From Scolanthus callimorphus (lineage: Eukaryota > Cnidaria > Anthozoa > Actiniaria > Edwardsiidae): a stretch of DNA of 64,000 nt. Position numbers and translations under genes: made by a program. The notes beneath the pieces are model-generated. The model did not search any database. It had not been told where the DNA came from and worked only from the letters and a program-made list of their open reading frames with translations. Position 1 is the first letter of the stretch; every line of letters begins with the position of its first letter. The stretch spans positions 27,589,532 through 27,653,531 of the forward strand of contig CM066912.1 of NCBI GenBank assembly GCA_033964015.1. Direction: 5' to 3'. Below, piece after piece: positions 30,974 to 40,613 of this stretch.

Positions 30974-33900
30974 TCATTTCCAGGGCGAGAAGTTAGTGGG
31001 GATCAGAACTTTACATTTCAAGTTGACCAAGAAGGCTGCAGTATCTCGAACTGAAACAAATAATGGAAAACTGAAAATTAAAATAACTTCATTTATTCTC
31101 TCTCTTGCACGCCTTTTTCGCCAAGATATATATTTATCTCATCCGGCCTCGGGCAATATTATCCAGCCCTGGTCACAATTTTCCCGATACGGAACGATAT
31201 ATAACTTTTTCCAAAACAAGCGCCTACAAATTGTAGGTCATAGATACGAAATATTGCCCGCGCGCGGCACGCTCTGTGAACCAATCAGGCAAAACGCATA
31301 ATCCTTTACCGTGCCCTCTAGGAAAAAGTATTGCAGTTTGAACAATCCTGGCCAGGTAGTGGGGTAGATGGGGGTGGCTAGGTAGTGGGGTAGATGGGGG
31401 TGGCTAGGTAATGGGGTAGATGGGGGTGGCTAGGTATGTGGGATAGATGGGGGTGGCTAGGTAGTGGGGTAGATGGGGGTGGCCAGGTATGTGGGATAGA
31501 TGGGGGTGGCTAGGTAGTGGGGTAGATGGGGGTGGCCAGGTAGTGGGGTAGATGGGGGTGGCTAGGTAGTGGGGTAGATGGGGGTGGCCAGGTAGTGGGG
31601 TAGATGGGGGTGGCCATGTAGTGGGGTAGATGGGGGTGGCTAGGTAGTGGGGTAGATGGGGGTGGCTAGGTAGTGGGGTAGATGGGGGTGGCTAGGTAAT
31701 GGGGTAGATGGGGGTGGCTAGGTATGTGGGATAGATGGGGGTGGCTAGGTAGTGGGGTAGATTGGGGTGGCTAGGTAGTGGGGTAGATGGGGGTGGCTAG
31801 GTAGTGGATTGTATGCTGGTATTACCTGTTTCGCGCCATTCGTCATCCTGCAAGCACTCCGTCCGTATGCGAGCACGCTCATCCTGGCTTGAGTACTGCC
31901 ATAAATGTACAACTGTACACAAGCAAAACAAATGCAGTATGATAACATCCAATCACAATATGATAACATCCAAGCAACCATCCAAGCACGACTTATAACA
32001 GCCGTTATAATTATCGTGGATAAATAAAGACTTGACTTGAGCTATACAGGGGCATAGCCAGATCCGAGAAAGGGGAGGGGGGGGGGGGGGGGGGGAGTTC
32101 ACATCTGTAAAATGTAAGGTACTTCTTTCCAGCTTTCCGATGGACTCAGAGTTTGATATGCCTGCCGTATCGGACGTCTGTTCAGCGCTCCTAGCTCTGA
32201 ACCCCCGAAAGGCATCTGGCCCCGATGGATTGCCGTCCTGGCTCTTTAAGGAGTTCGCTGACTTCCTTGCTGGACCCATTTGTCATTTACTATGCTGTTC
32301 TTTTGCTGCACAAAAGCTTCCATCCTCCTGGAAGTACGCGGATGTGACACCCCTACCTAAAGAGAAGCCTGTCACCATCATCACAAAACATATCAGGCCT
32401 ATCTCCTTAACACCTGTCATCTCGAAGGTAGCGGAAGACTTTGTTGTACGCAGCCACGTGGGTCCTGCGGTTCTGGAAGTCATTGACCCGAACCAGTTCG
32501 GCGCCATACCCAAGTCGTCGACTTCTCAAGCTCTCATTTCTATGATTCATAACTGGGCCAAAGCTACTGACGGGAGCGGTTGTGCTGTGAGGGTTGCTCT
32601 ACTAGATTACAGAAAGGCGTTCGATCTGATTGATCATCGTATCCTTGTTGACAAGATCTTCTCTCTTAACATCCCACGTGGAGTGGCCCGCTGGGTGTGT
32701 GACTTTCTGTTTGATAGACACCAACGCACTAAATTGTCTAGGGACTGTTATTCGGAGTGGGGTCTTGTGCCCTCCGGTGTTCCTCAAGGCACGAAGCTCG
32801 GGCCTTGGCTCTTCCTGCTGATGATAAATGACCTACATCCATCAAGAGCGGAAGCATGGAAATATGTGGATGATACGACGCTAGCTGAGGTTGTTCCTAG
32901 ATCAGGAAACAGCGAAATCCAGTATGCAGTGAGTGAGGTTGAACAGTGGTCAATTCGTAACAAACTCCACTTAAACGTGGATAAATGTAAAGAGCTAGTT
33001 ATTGACTTTAAAAATGTTAAGCATCAGTTCGAACCTATTTCCATCAGTTCCAAAAATCTTGAGTTGGTTGACCATGCAAAGATCTTAGGTGTCACCATTG
33101 CAGGTTCGCTTAAATGGAATTACCACATTGATGAAGTTGTAAAGAAGGCAAACAAGCGTATGTATTTTCTCATTCTGCTTAAGCGCGCACGGGTGCCTAT
33201 TGATGATATCGTTAGTTTTTACTCCACGTGTATTAGACCTGTGTTGGAGTATTGCGCGCCTGTATTCCATCATGCGCTGCCTGATTATTTGAGCGATGAT
33301 TTGGAGCGTGTCCAGAGGCGCGCGTTGTCCATTATATCTCCCAACATGTCTTATCGTGAACGGCTTACTGCTTGTAATCTTGAATCGCTTAAGGACAGAC
33401 GTAATGAACTATGTAATAAGTTATTCGAAGCAATTGTATCTGACCCAAACCATAAGATATACCATCTCTTGCCTCCGAAGAACGAGGCACGCTATTGTCT
33501 TCGCAAGCAGCGCCAATTTCAGCGTTCTGCTATTAGAACAAAGCGTTACATGGACACTTTCATTCCCAGTATGTCAAATAGATAATTTTAACAAGTGTTT
33601 CAATATAAATATATTTATTGTTATTAATTTGTAAATATTGATTATTAATTTGTAAATTTGTAAATATCATGCAATTCAGCCCTTGGGCTGCTATATGACA
33701 TTTTTAATAAACATATCTATCTATCTATCTATCTATCTATCATGTTTTCCTTAATGTTTACTAAGGGGGGTCACAGGCACACCAGGACCCCCCCCCCCCC
33801 CCCCCCCCCTGGCTAGCCCCTGCTACATTATTTCAAGTTTCTTTTTCTTGATGTTGATCGTGATAGCTATTGGCGGGCACAAATGTCAAACGTCTAAAGA

Positions 33901-36900
33901 TACGACATTTTTATAGACAAGTAAGCTGAAATATGAACCCAGCACTGGTAAGAATTCCCTTTAATTAGTAAAACTGCCAAGTTTGAGAGCGATTGGTTTA
34001 AAACTTGCGAATATATGGCCATGTAAATAAATGCATTTATTACGCGGCTAATTCCTTGTGCCTAACTGGAGCAGGCGTTTTCCATTAGATTTTGCAATAA
34101 GATTATGTGATGTTGGCAGTTTTTAACCTTTTGCCCCAACGTCCACATATAGACAATTTTCAAGGCGCTCTTTTCCATGGTATGGATAGACTTTAACTAA
34201 AACGCTCATACCAAAAGTCGAAGATTTCATGATGTCACATTGCGCCATAGTTTATAAGGAGAATGGTTAGGAAACCTGACACCCTGCTATTGTACTATGT
34301 CTTTGTTCACTTTTTCAGAGGAATCTCTTTGTTTGTGCAGGGTCACGGTACATAAGTATCAAAATTCATCCATTAAGATTTAGTGTACAACCAGAGATGC
34401 ATATTAGATGAGTATGAAACAAAATAATGTGCAGGGTCAATATCACGTGATAGCCCCTTTCAACATCCAGCCCACGCTATTGTGTTCGTCCTTTGAAGTT
34501 TGCTGGGCTTCCTAACCATTCCACTCCATTAACTATGATTGCACCCAGCTATATTTTGCGCTAATCTAATCACTGGTCCAAGGGAGTGACCCTGCATGCA
34601 GTATTGCATACTGCTGCCTAACGACACGAAAGGCAATGGAAATCTGTTCTTTTACTTACATTGGTTTAGCTCACCAACATCACTGAACCAGACACCAGTA
34701 GGGGCTGAGAATGCAGAGCGGGCAGGTAGTCCTTGAACCAGCGATGAGCATACTGGGGAAACATGCCTGGCTTGACCGTGTACATTCTTAGCTCATAAAT
34801 ACCTGAAAAATGACAATTACAGTGTAATATATGAGCACTGGTAGTGACCACCAACCTGCATCCAAATCTTCACAACATTGAAACAGCTGGCTGGCACTCA
34901 AGGGGTGGTGAATGGTCATTTGAAAAATCCAGAATCTTGTGAAATTCTTAGAGATTTTTAGACAGCTGTCTATGCAAATTGTTTTTTGACAAATTGCAAA
35001 GCATGTGTGAGGAGCAATATTGTGATTGTCTTGATCTTGAATTTTAAGGCTTGATCTTGCTGTCTCAGAAAATTTTGTACTTCTTACAATTCACCACTCC
35101 TAACTCATTACTATCGTTCTCATCATTGTCATCTAAACAGATTCCCATTACATATGCTCTCGTGACCATCATCATGTTCACCACTCCTAACTCATTACCC
35201 AAGACCTGAGTGAATGTGATCTGTTCACCAAAGATGCTGATAACAAGTCATTCAGAGAAGGAAGCTGTGGGCCCATGCAATGATGGCCACATTTTACTAG
35301 ATGTTAACAATGTTAACTGGAGATTGAATGTGTGAGAGGATCTCACAAGATTCTGTGAGATCTCTTGGGTCTCAGAATCTCATTTTCTGAGTAAACTTTA
35401 TTTTCAATTTACAGAGTATGTATGAGGAGTAGCAGTCTCTATCTTGGAACTTGGGTCTGCCATTTTAGAGATACCATAATGATATGCCACACCCTCAAAT
35501 ATACATCCCAGCCTCAGGGGTGTAGCCAGGAATTTTGGTTGGGGAGGGGGGGCGGATAGTTGTAAACATAGGACGAAAATTGTCAAATTTCCTCCAGCAA
35601 ATACAGTAAATGTATGGGAAGATCTCCCAAGAAAGAGGGACCACAGCCCCCTGTGCCCCCCCCCCCTGGTTACGCCCCTGAGCCTATAAAAAGGGTGAGA
35701 CTCTTTACATACCTCCTGTAGATTCAAATTTCTTCATTTCATACCAAGGGACTGCCTTCATGATCAGGTATCCTGAAAGAAAACAGAAACATGAGCATTT
35801 TGGGATGAACACAAGAAGTGCTGAAAAACAATTAGCCATAGTACAAGTCACCATCTGGGGAAGGTATAAACTGGATTTTTACAATTTACAGGTCAGATCA
35901 AAACTTGAGTTACAGCATTCTCGTACCCAGCCCAGAGCTCCCTGGCTCATCTGCTCACAGGGGAGGCTCTGGGGACATCCATTTGAGGGCCTTTCCCTGA
36001 TTGCATGCACGGAAAGTTGTTTCTCTCAACAGCTCTGTATCAAATCATATTGTGCATGCATCAATGGCTGTCACCAGAGCCTCCTCCGTGAGGTAACAAG
36101 CCAAGGGAGCTCTGGGTTCGAGAATGGGGTTCCAGCCCCCATAAATCAACAAAGAAAGTTAGTGTGGCATATCACTTTCAAGCAAACTGAGCATCACTTT
36201 ATAACCTGTTTGTTCAACATGGGCATCATTTTTGCCATATACTGTGCCTGCCATTTTTCATCTTGGCTTAATGCCTTGCGGACCTCAGAACGATGAGCAT
36301 AGCTATCTGAAATGGATAATTGTAATGGATAATTATCACTTATGGGATTAGGTGAAGGACCCTGGAGGTGGGACTCCCATATGTCATTGGGCAGGGGTGC
36401 TTGTCGTAACTTTTAGGGGCTAAAATTCGGGGTCCAGGTATCTTTTAGGGTATAAGATGAAAAAAATGCTAATTTTCCCAGAAAATGGTATCTTTTAGGG
36501 TGTTCTTGGTGAAAATACAAGACACTAGTGCAGTAGCTACTGTATTCCCAGCCCTTTGTTTCTTGTGCGATCATGGCTGGATTTGAGTCATGTTGAAAAT
36601 GGTATCTTTTAGGGGTTAAAATTCTGGTTAACCATGCCTAGATTGGTACTTTTAGGGTTGAAATTTCATTTTTGCGACAAGCACCACTGCCCTATGACAG
36701 ATGGGAGTCCCCCCTCCCAGATTTTGAAATTTTATTCCAGAGCCCTTGGGTTTGCTGCCTTGCCTATTAGATTGTCTGTATCTATCATTAGTCCCTTCAA
36801 TAAGTAAGTCTGATGATCATTGGTTTGTAATTGACCCAACAGCCAACACTGTGTCTATAGGAATGTACATAGCCAACTCCGTCATGATTACTTTATAAGC

Positions 36901-38393
36901 AACAATGAAGATTTATCATTAACAAAAGATGCTATCATTAACAAAAGATGCTGAATATACACCTCACCATATTCCCAAATTTGTACTGTCTGGTTCAGCC
37001 CTCCAAGCTCTGTTGCCCAAAACCCACAGAGCTTTGAATGTGCTGTCCGTAATCCTATATGCTCGTACGTCAGCCTCATATAATCCACTGTGAATTTAAT
37101 AAATATTACATAATCACCCATTGCATATAACAGAGGCCCTACCAGGGGTAAATTCCGACAAGCGACATGGCCTTGAACTACATTGAAAGCACGACACTGC
37201 CTTTCCGGAACAGCAACGAATGACGAGCTATTCTATCAGAATACTAACAGCGACTCTAGCAAAAGCCTTCGAAATCGTGACACGGTCTGTTTTGAAACGT
37301 AGACTAGCGACATGGTACTCCCCCCCCCCCCCCCCCCCAGTAGGGCCTCATAACATGCAATAACATTAATGGTGACAATTAAGTCACGTGGCCATAGTAT
37401 GACATTGTTTTATGACCTTGAAAATCATTATCTTAGTAAGAAAACACTCATTCCCAGAGCTTACTCCACTGTTTGTTGTATGTCCCCGGCGTGTCGTCTC
37501 GAACCAAATCGAACTAAAAAGAGCTCGAACCGGATTGAACGCGGATCCATTTTTCCTCATCGCGACGTTTATGTCCCCAGTCCAATCCTTGTTTCAAAAT
37601 GGCAGTTGTAGTAGCCCTTAACAACACTGTGAAGTTTATGGCACGTTTAGTCATATTGGCACGGTTGTTGAAACTGACAGGAAGGTATCAGTTCCATGTG
37701 GTGTGATAGCTACTTTGTGTACACCGCAACAATTACTTCACGTCACATAGGTAATTAATTTTATTGTTTGATCAAGTTTGATATGGGTTCGATCCCCAGA
37801 TTTTTGAGTGAGTACGATCCGGTTCGATCTCTAAAGGGCTCGAACCGGATCGGACGATCCGAGGTTTGATTCGGTTCATTCTCCGAATGTTCGAGACGAC
37901 ACGCCGGGTATGTAATAGGCACAGGCGACAGACAATCATATGCTGATTCTGATTGGCCTATATTATACCGATATTCCAGCTCACCATTTTGAAATTCGTC
38001 TAACCAACAAAGACAGTCACCACATATGGAAAACCGGATGTCCTAGATTTTAGGACATCCGATTTCGTTTGGGTCCAGAGCATCCGACATTCAACATGGC
38101 CGAGAGGCTCTGGGAAAGAGATTGATACCCCTCCCTGATTGCCTTTCAAGGTTTCCATACATACATTTTTATTACAATTTTACATTTTTTTTGTTAAAAC
38201 ACAACTTGCATCACTCGCTGCTGAAATAAAATTTCTCAAAAGACTTACTGAACATCTTGGGTTTGACATCATAGGTCCTCAGCTCGTAAATCTTCTCCGA
38301 CTGCTTGTTGTTTGTTCGATTTGACGACGTGGAAAATGCACGACTTGCAAGCGAAACTACCCTGCGCATTGGACGAAGCGACTGAAGAGCCAT
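30974..38393 (-). CDS. NIPSNAP3: NIPSNAP family protein (NIPSNAP3-like), with two apparent single-base frame breaks
   Basis: Seven exons, in transcript order: 38249-38393, 36968-37087, 36206-36306, 35713-35772, 34660-34802, 31826-31912, 30974-31050. The N-terminus is Arg/Ser-rich without acidic residues (MALQSLRPMRRVVSLASRAF), a mitochondrial presequence. Two NIPSNAP repeats follow. The first has KIYELRTYDVKP, then LRTAHSKLCGFW, ELGGLNQTVQIWEY and YAHRSEVRKALSQDEKW. The second has GIYELRMYTVKPG, GVWFSDVGELNQ, VHLWQYSSQDERARIR and the family ending VLIPTNFSPWK. NIPSNAP proteins are mitochondrial; NIPSNAP1/2 act in mitophagy signalling in mammals. The homologous frame needs one added base in exon 5 (near 34716-34722) and one at the exon 3/4 junction. 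Exon lengths sum to 733, and 735 would give 244 residues, the family length. Introns hold a LINE inside a MITE and a 26-bp satellite. Confidence 0.87.
31350..31808. repeat. 26-bp G-rich satellite, about 17 units
   Basis: The unit is ggtagtggggtagatggggg followed by tggcta or tggcca, with occasional 27-bp variants (ggtatgtgggatag). Each unit has several runs of three to five G, giving dense G-quadruplex potential on the plus strand. It ends 17 bp from the splice donor of NIPSNAP exon 6 (31826), on the intron side. Confidence 0.9.
32047..33822. mobile_element. CAGGGGYATAGCCAG MITE split by a LINE insertion
   Basis: The left end caggggcatagccag begins at 32047 with a G run. The right end, a C run then ctggctagcccctg, finishes at 33822. 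Flanks ctata / ctaca resemble a 5-bp target duplication. An intact relative is at 35515-35680. The LINE fills the middle, so it arrived after the MITE. Confidence 0.7.
32140..33585 (+). CDS. LINE reverse transcriptase ORF, 5'-truncated element
   Basis: 481 open codons. RT landmarks in order: NPRKASGPDGLPSWLFKE, RPISLTPVISKVAEDF, motif A LLDYRKAFDLIDHRIL, motif B GVPQGTKLGPWLFLLMIND, catalytic motif C YVDDTTL, motif D LNVDKCKELVIDF and motif E KILGVTI. A conserved LINE tail follows (STCIRPVLEYCAPVFHHALP, then LERVQRRALSII). No endonuclease domain is present upstream, where the sequence becomes a MITE end, so the copy is 5'-truncated. The first Met (32140) is simply the first in frame. A short 3' UTR ends in aataaaca and a TATC microsatellite (33713-33741), as in CR1/L2/Rex-type elements; the clade is not certain. 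The full open frame suggests a young copy. It lies in a NIPSNAP intron, opposite strand. Confidence 0.9.
   Translation: MDSEFDMPAVSDVCSALLALNPRKASGPDGLPSWLFKEFADFLAGPICHLLCCSFAAQKLPSSWKYADVTPLPKEKPVTIITKHIRPISLTPVISKVAEDFVVRSHVGPAVLEVIDPNQFGAIPKSSTSQALISMIHNWAKATDGSGCAVRVALLDYRKAFDLIDHRILVDKIFSLNIPRGVARWVCDFLFDRHQRTKLSRDCYSEWGLVPSGVPQGTKLGPWLFLLMINDLHPSRAEAWKYVDDTTLAEVVPRSGNSEIQYAVSEVEQWSIRNKLHLNVDKCKELVIDFKNVKHQFEPISISSKNLELVDHAKILGVTIAGSLKWNYHIDEVVKKANKRMYFLILLKRARVPIDDIVSFYSTCIRPVLEYCAPVFHHALPDYLSDDLERVQRRALSIISPNMSYRERLTACNLESLKDRRNELCNKLFEAIVSDPNHKIYHLLPPKNEARYCLRKQRQFQRSAIRTKRYMDTFIPSMSNR
33823..34659. other. NIPSNAP intron 5, outer part
   Basis: No exon or RNA gene is seen. The words ggttaggaa and cagggtca recur in both orientations (34266, 34340, 34440, 34515, 34588), suggesting a decayed inverted-repeat element. 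Confidence 0.4.
35515..35680. mobile_element. MITE of the CAGGGGTGTAGCCAGG family, 5-bp target duplication
   Basis: It begins caggggtgtagccaggaatt and ends cctggttacgcccctg, flanked by agcct at 35510-35514 and 35681-35685. The interior contains ccagcaaatacagtaaatgtatggg and poly-G/C. Length is 166 bp. It is an intact relative of the split element at 32047-33822. Confidence 0.85.
35916..36128. mobile_element. MITE with CATTCTCGTACCCAGNNCAGAGCTCCC ends, copy 1
   Basis: cattctcgtacccagcccag and the complementary tctgggttcgagaatg bound about 210 bp. Inner arms ctggctcat...ggggaggctctgg and ccagagcctcctcc pair. Copy 2 is at 44137-44357. It lies in NIPSNAP intron 3. Confidence 0.8.
36368..36711. 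mobile_element. TIR element with GGGACTCCCATNTGTCATNGGGCAG ends
   Basis: gggactcccatatgtcattg on the left pairs with tatgacagatgggagtccc on the right. The arms continue gtgcttgtcg / cgacaagcac. The interior repeats ggtatcttttaggg four times. It lies in NIPSNAP intron 2. Confidence 0.8.
37131..37352. mobile_element. MITE with GAGGCCCTACC ends
   Basis: gaggccctaccaggggt and a C run followed by agtagggcctc are complementary ends. Inner arms tagcgacatgg / gcgacatgg are in direct orientation. It lies 44 bp upstream of NIPSNAP exon 2. Confidence 0.7.
37484..37909. mobile_element. TIR element with CCCCGGCGTGTCGTCTCGAAC ends, TATGT flanks
   Basis: ccccggcgtgtcgtctcgaa and ttcgagacgacacgccggg are complementary. 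TATGT is present on both sides. Subterminal gctcgaaccggat repeats occur in both arms. It sits inside another repeat whose uninterrupted relative is at 47360-47480 (cagagcytactccrctgtttgttgt...ccattttgaaattc). Confidence 0.8.
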
Positions 38394-38640
38394 AATTTTT
38401 ATACAATGTGCAACTAAATCAATGAAAAATATAACCCTACTTCAAAATCAAAACGAAAAAGAAAGAAGAACACCCTAATCCTGCGATCCTGGACGATTTT
38501 CGTGTCTGTTACAAGTCAAATACCGACAGGCGCTCCTCGCACAAGTGCGCCAGTGATAATATCAGCGGTTAACCGTAAATAGCAGGCGCAGAAGAAAATA
38601 GAAAGGAAATCGACAAAGAAGAATTCTATTTTGGAACGAA
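38394..38640. promoter_or_regulatory. Shared short promoter of NIPSNAP and CNOT2
   Basis: The NIPSNAP start codon (38393, minus) and the first predicted CNOT2 5' exon (donor AAG|gtaagt after 38676, plus) are about 250 bp apart and divergent. No TATA box is visible. Bidirectional housekeeping promoters have this spacing. The assignment is by position and splice signal. Confidence 0.55.
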
Positions 38641-39425
38641 TTTCTGTTGAAATTAAACCCTAAAGTTTGTAAAAAGGTAAGTTGTTATAGTATTAGAGCG
38701 TGGAAGAATCATTAGTTTTAGTGTTCATGCGAAAATCTATCCTTATTTCTGTCACCCTTAGCGGAAATTTTTCAGTTTATGAAGAGCAGTTGACAAGCGT
38801 TGTTTGCCCACCATGTTTTTCCCCCAAGTTGTTGTTGCATTTTTGGTTGCTGATCCTTCCAAATGCTTTCCCATGATAATGTTTTACTTAGATTGCGTTA
38901 TGCTTTCAAAAGGCGCAGCACATACATTGAATACAATGAGTTTTTGAAAAATAATTGGTTTACCCCAGTTTCGATTTGAGCAAATCGTCATATGTTATGC
39001 CTTTCCCTTTTCCTTGATTATTTTCTATTTATCTTCCAGCGAAGCAGCAAATGATCGATTTCTATACTTTCCAGAGAATTTATACCTGCACCTAGATTCC
39101 AGGAAATATGCCTAAAGTCTTGCTTCTAGGCATAGCTTTATGGCAATGATTTATTCTTGAATTTGAGCCCTGTGCTACAGGAAGTTTTGGGCATTAGTCA
39201 AATCACCCTAGTGGTCTATTGTCAATCCTGCTTTCTGGTTGGTTACTAGTAGGCTATAAGTTATAGCCTACTAGTAGTGAAAAGTGTCAGATTTGAAAGT
39301 CAGAAAATGGCAAATGACCAGACCAGAAAACGCTTTTGGCTATACAAATCAACCTACTAGTGTGATTTGACTAAAACAATAATATTCCTCTTGTCCTCAT
39401 GGCCTCTGAGTCAATAGCCCTTTCT

Positions 39426-40224
39426 AAAAGAAGGTTGAAGATAGTCAGACGATAGTGCCTTGGGTAGTTACATATGGGCCTGGGGCCGAGGAGACTAGGG
39501 AATTTGCTAGAAAAGGTTCAACTATCTTAGAGAAATCAAGTAGTTGAACGACTTAGGTGCTAGGGTAATGGTTTGCAATCGGAGGGCTTCTTACCTCGAA
39601 GACCTTTTGTATAGACGCAAACGGTTTTGCCACGCTAGTCCAAGGGGAGGAGACTGGTACCTTCCCTTGCGGCTCTACCAATTGCCGTGCTTGCAAAATG
39701 GTTACGAGTAGCAACTCATTCGTTTGCACCAGCAATGGTGGTCGGGTCAGTGTTACTTGTACAGCATCATGTGCAACACGCTGCGTTATTTACCTAGCCA
39801 CATGTAACATCTGTCATAAGCAATATGTAGGGAACACCACACAACCTTTAAGGAGAAGGATCTCAGGGCACAGAAACAAGACAGACTCTGCACTCAACGT
39901 CCATGCTAAAATGCATGAGCCTGAGTTTGACCATCTATTTAATTTTTAGCTTTATGTAAAGTTTCCCCAGAACAAATGTTAGAGTCCGAGACCCTGTGGA
40001 TCCACCGTCTAGGGACCGCAGAGCCTTATGGTCTTAACAGGGCGGATCCCTGTGCCTTGCGCACAGGGATCCCAACTTAACTCGGTGCCTTTAATCGCTG
40101 CCGCTTGTTATTTACCATATTGTGTCGGCCACTGAGGAGGACGTAGTTCGAAAGGCCTTTGGCTGTTTCCAATAAACTAATAACGTGGAGCTGTATGGCG
40201 GTGTTTCTATTTGTCTATTTATAT
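39426..40224 (+). mobile_element. 5'-truncated Penelope-like element with 13-bp target duplication
   Basis: An open stretch to 39949 encodes GTFPCGSTNCRACKM and a GIY-YIG-type endonuclease core, CVIYLATCNICHKQYVGNTT then QPLRRRISGHR. The Cys pairs before YVG are typical of Penelope-like elements. The 3' part includes ggatccctgtgccttgcgca and a conserved tail cggccactgaggaggac. AATAGCCCTTTCT is repeated exactly at 39413-39425 and 40225-40237. The RT domain is missing. It lies in CNOT2 intron 1. Confidence 0.85.
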
Positions 40225-40613
40225 AATAGCCCTTTCTGCCTTTGGCCTCATGGGTTATTGACTCAGAGCCCATTTTGGGCTCAAGGAATAATTGCTAATT
40301 AGTCCTGTGCAGTTCAGAGGGAAGAAAGAATGATGGAAATGTGGGCAAGCTGCGAAAAAACTCTCCGCTGGCCCATTTCTTGTCCCTTTAAAGGGAGCCT
40401 GTCACGATACATGCATGCTCCAGGACTGCCACTCTGATTCATCAGCAAAACTAATTAGACCATCCTTTCAGATACTGATGTTCGTTGCTCTAAAACTCCA
40501 TGGGAATGCTTGCTCTGTAGCTTCTTAATACGTATCTGTCTCTAGTTTGAATCTCTTTTCAGAGAAGATAAAGCACATAAAGGAAACACAGCTAACATTG
40601 GGCTCAAGATCAA

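Noticed and set aside
31350..31808. CRISPR-like regular repeat
   Set aside because: The units are contiguous with no unique spacers, in a eukaryotic intron; this is a minisatellite.
32140..33585. Reverse transcriptase considered as a retron, telomerase or domesticated host gene
   Set aside because: Motif order, tail region and microsatellite 3' end are those of an ordinary LINE, with no sign of host introns or added domains.
34672..34802. Donor after ATGTTG in NIPSNAP exon 5, which would avoid the frame break
   Set aside because: The residues it produces here and in exon 6 (LYIYGSTQARMS) lack NIPSNAP similarity, whereas the other frame matches over both exons.
35760..36296. 178-codon plus-strand open frame
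   Set aside because: It runs antisense through NIPSNAP exon 3 and a MITE; the minus-strand exon is clearly the real coding sequence.
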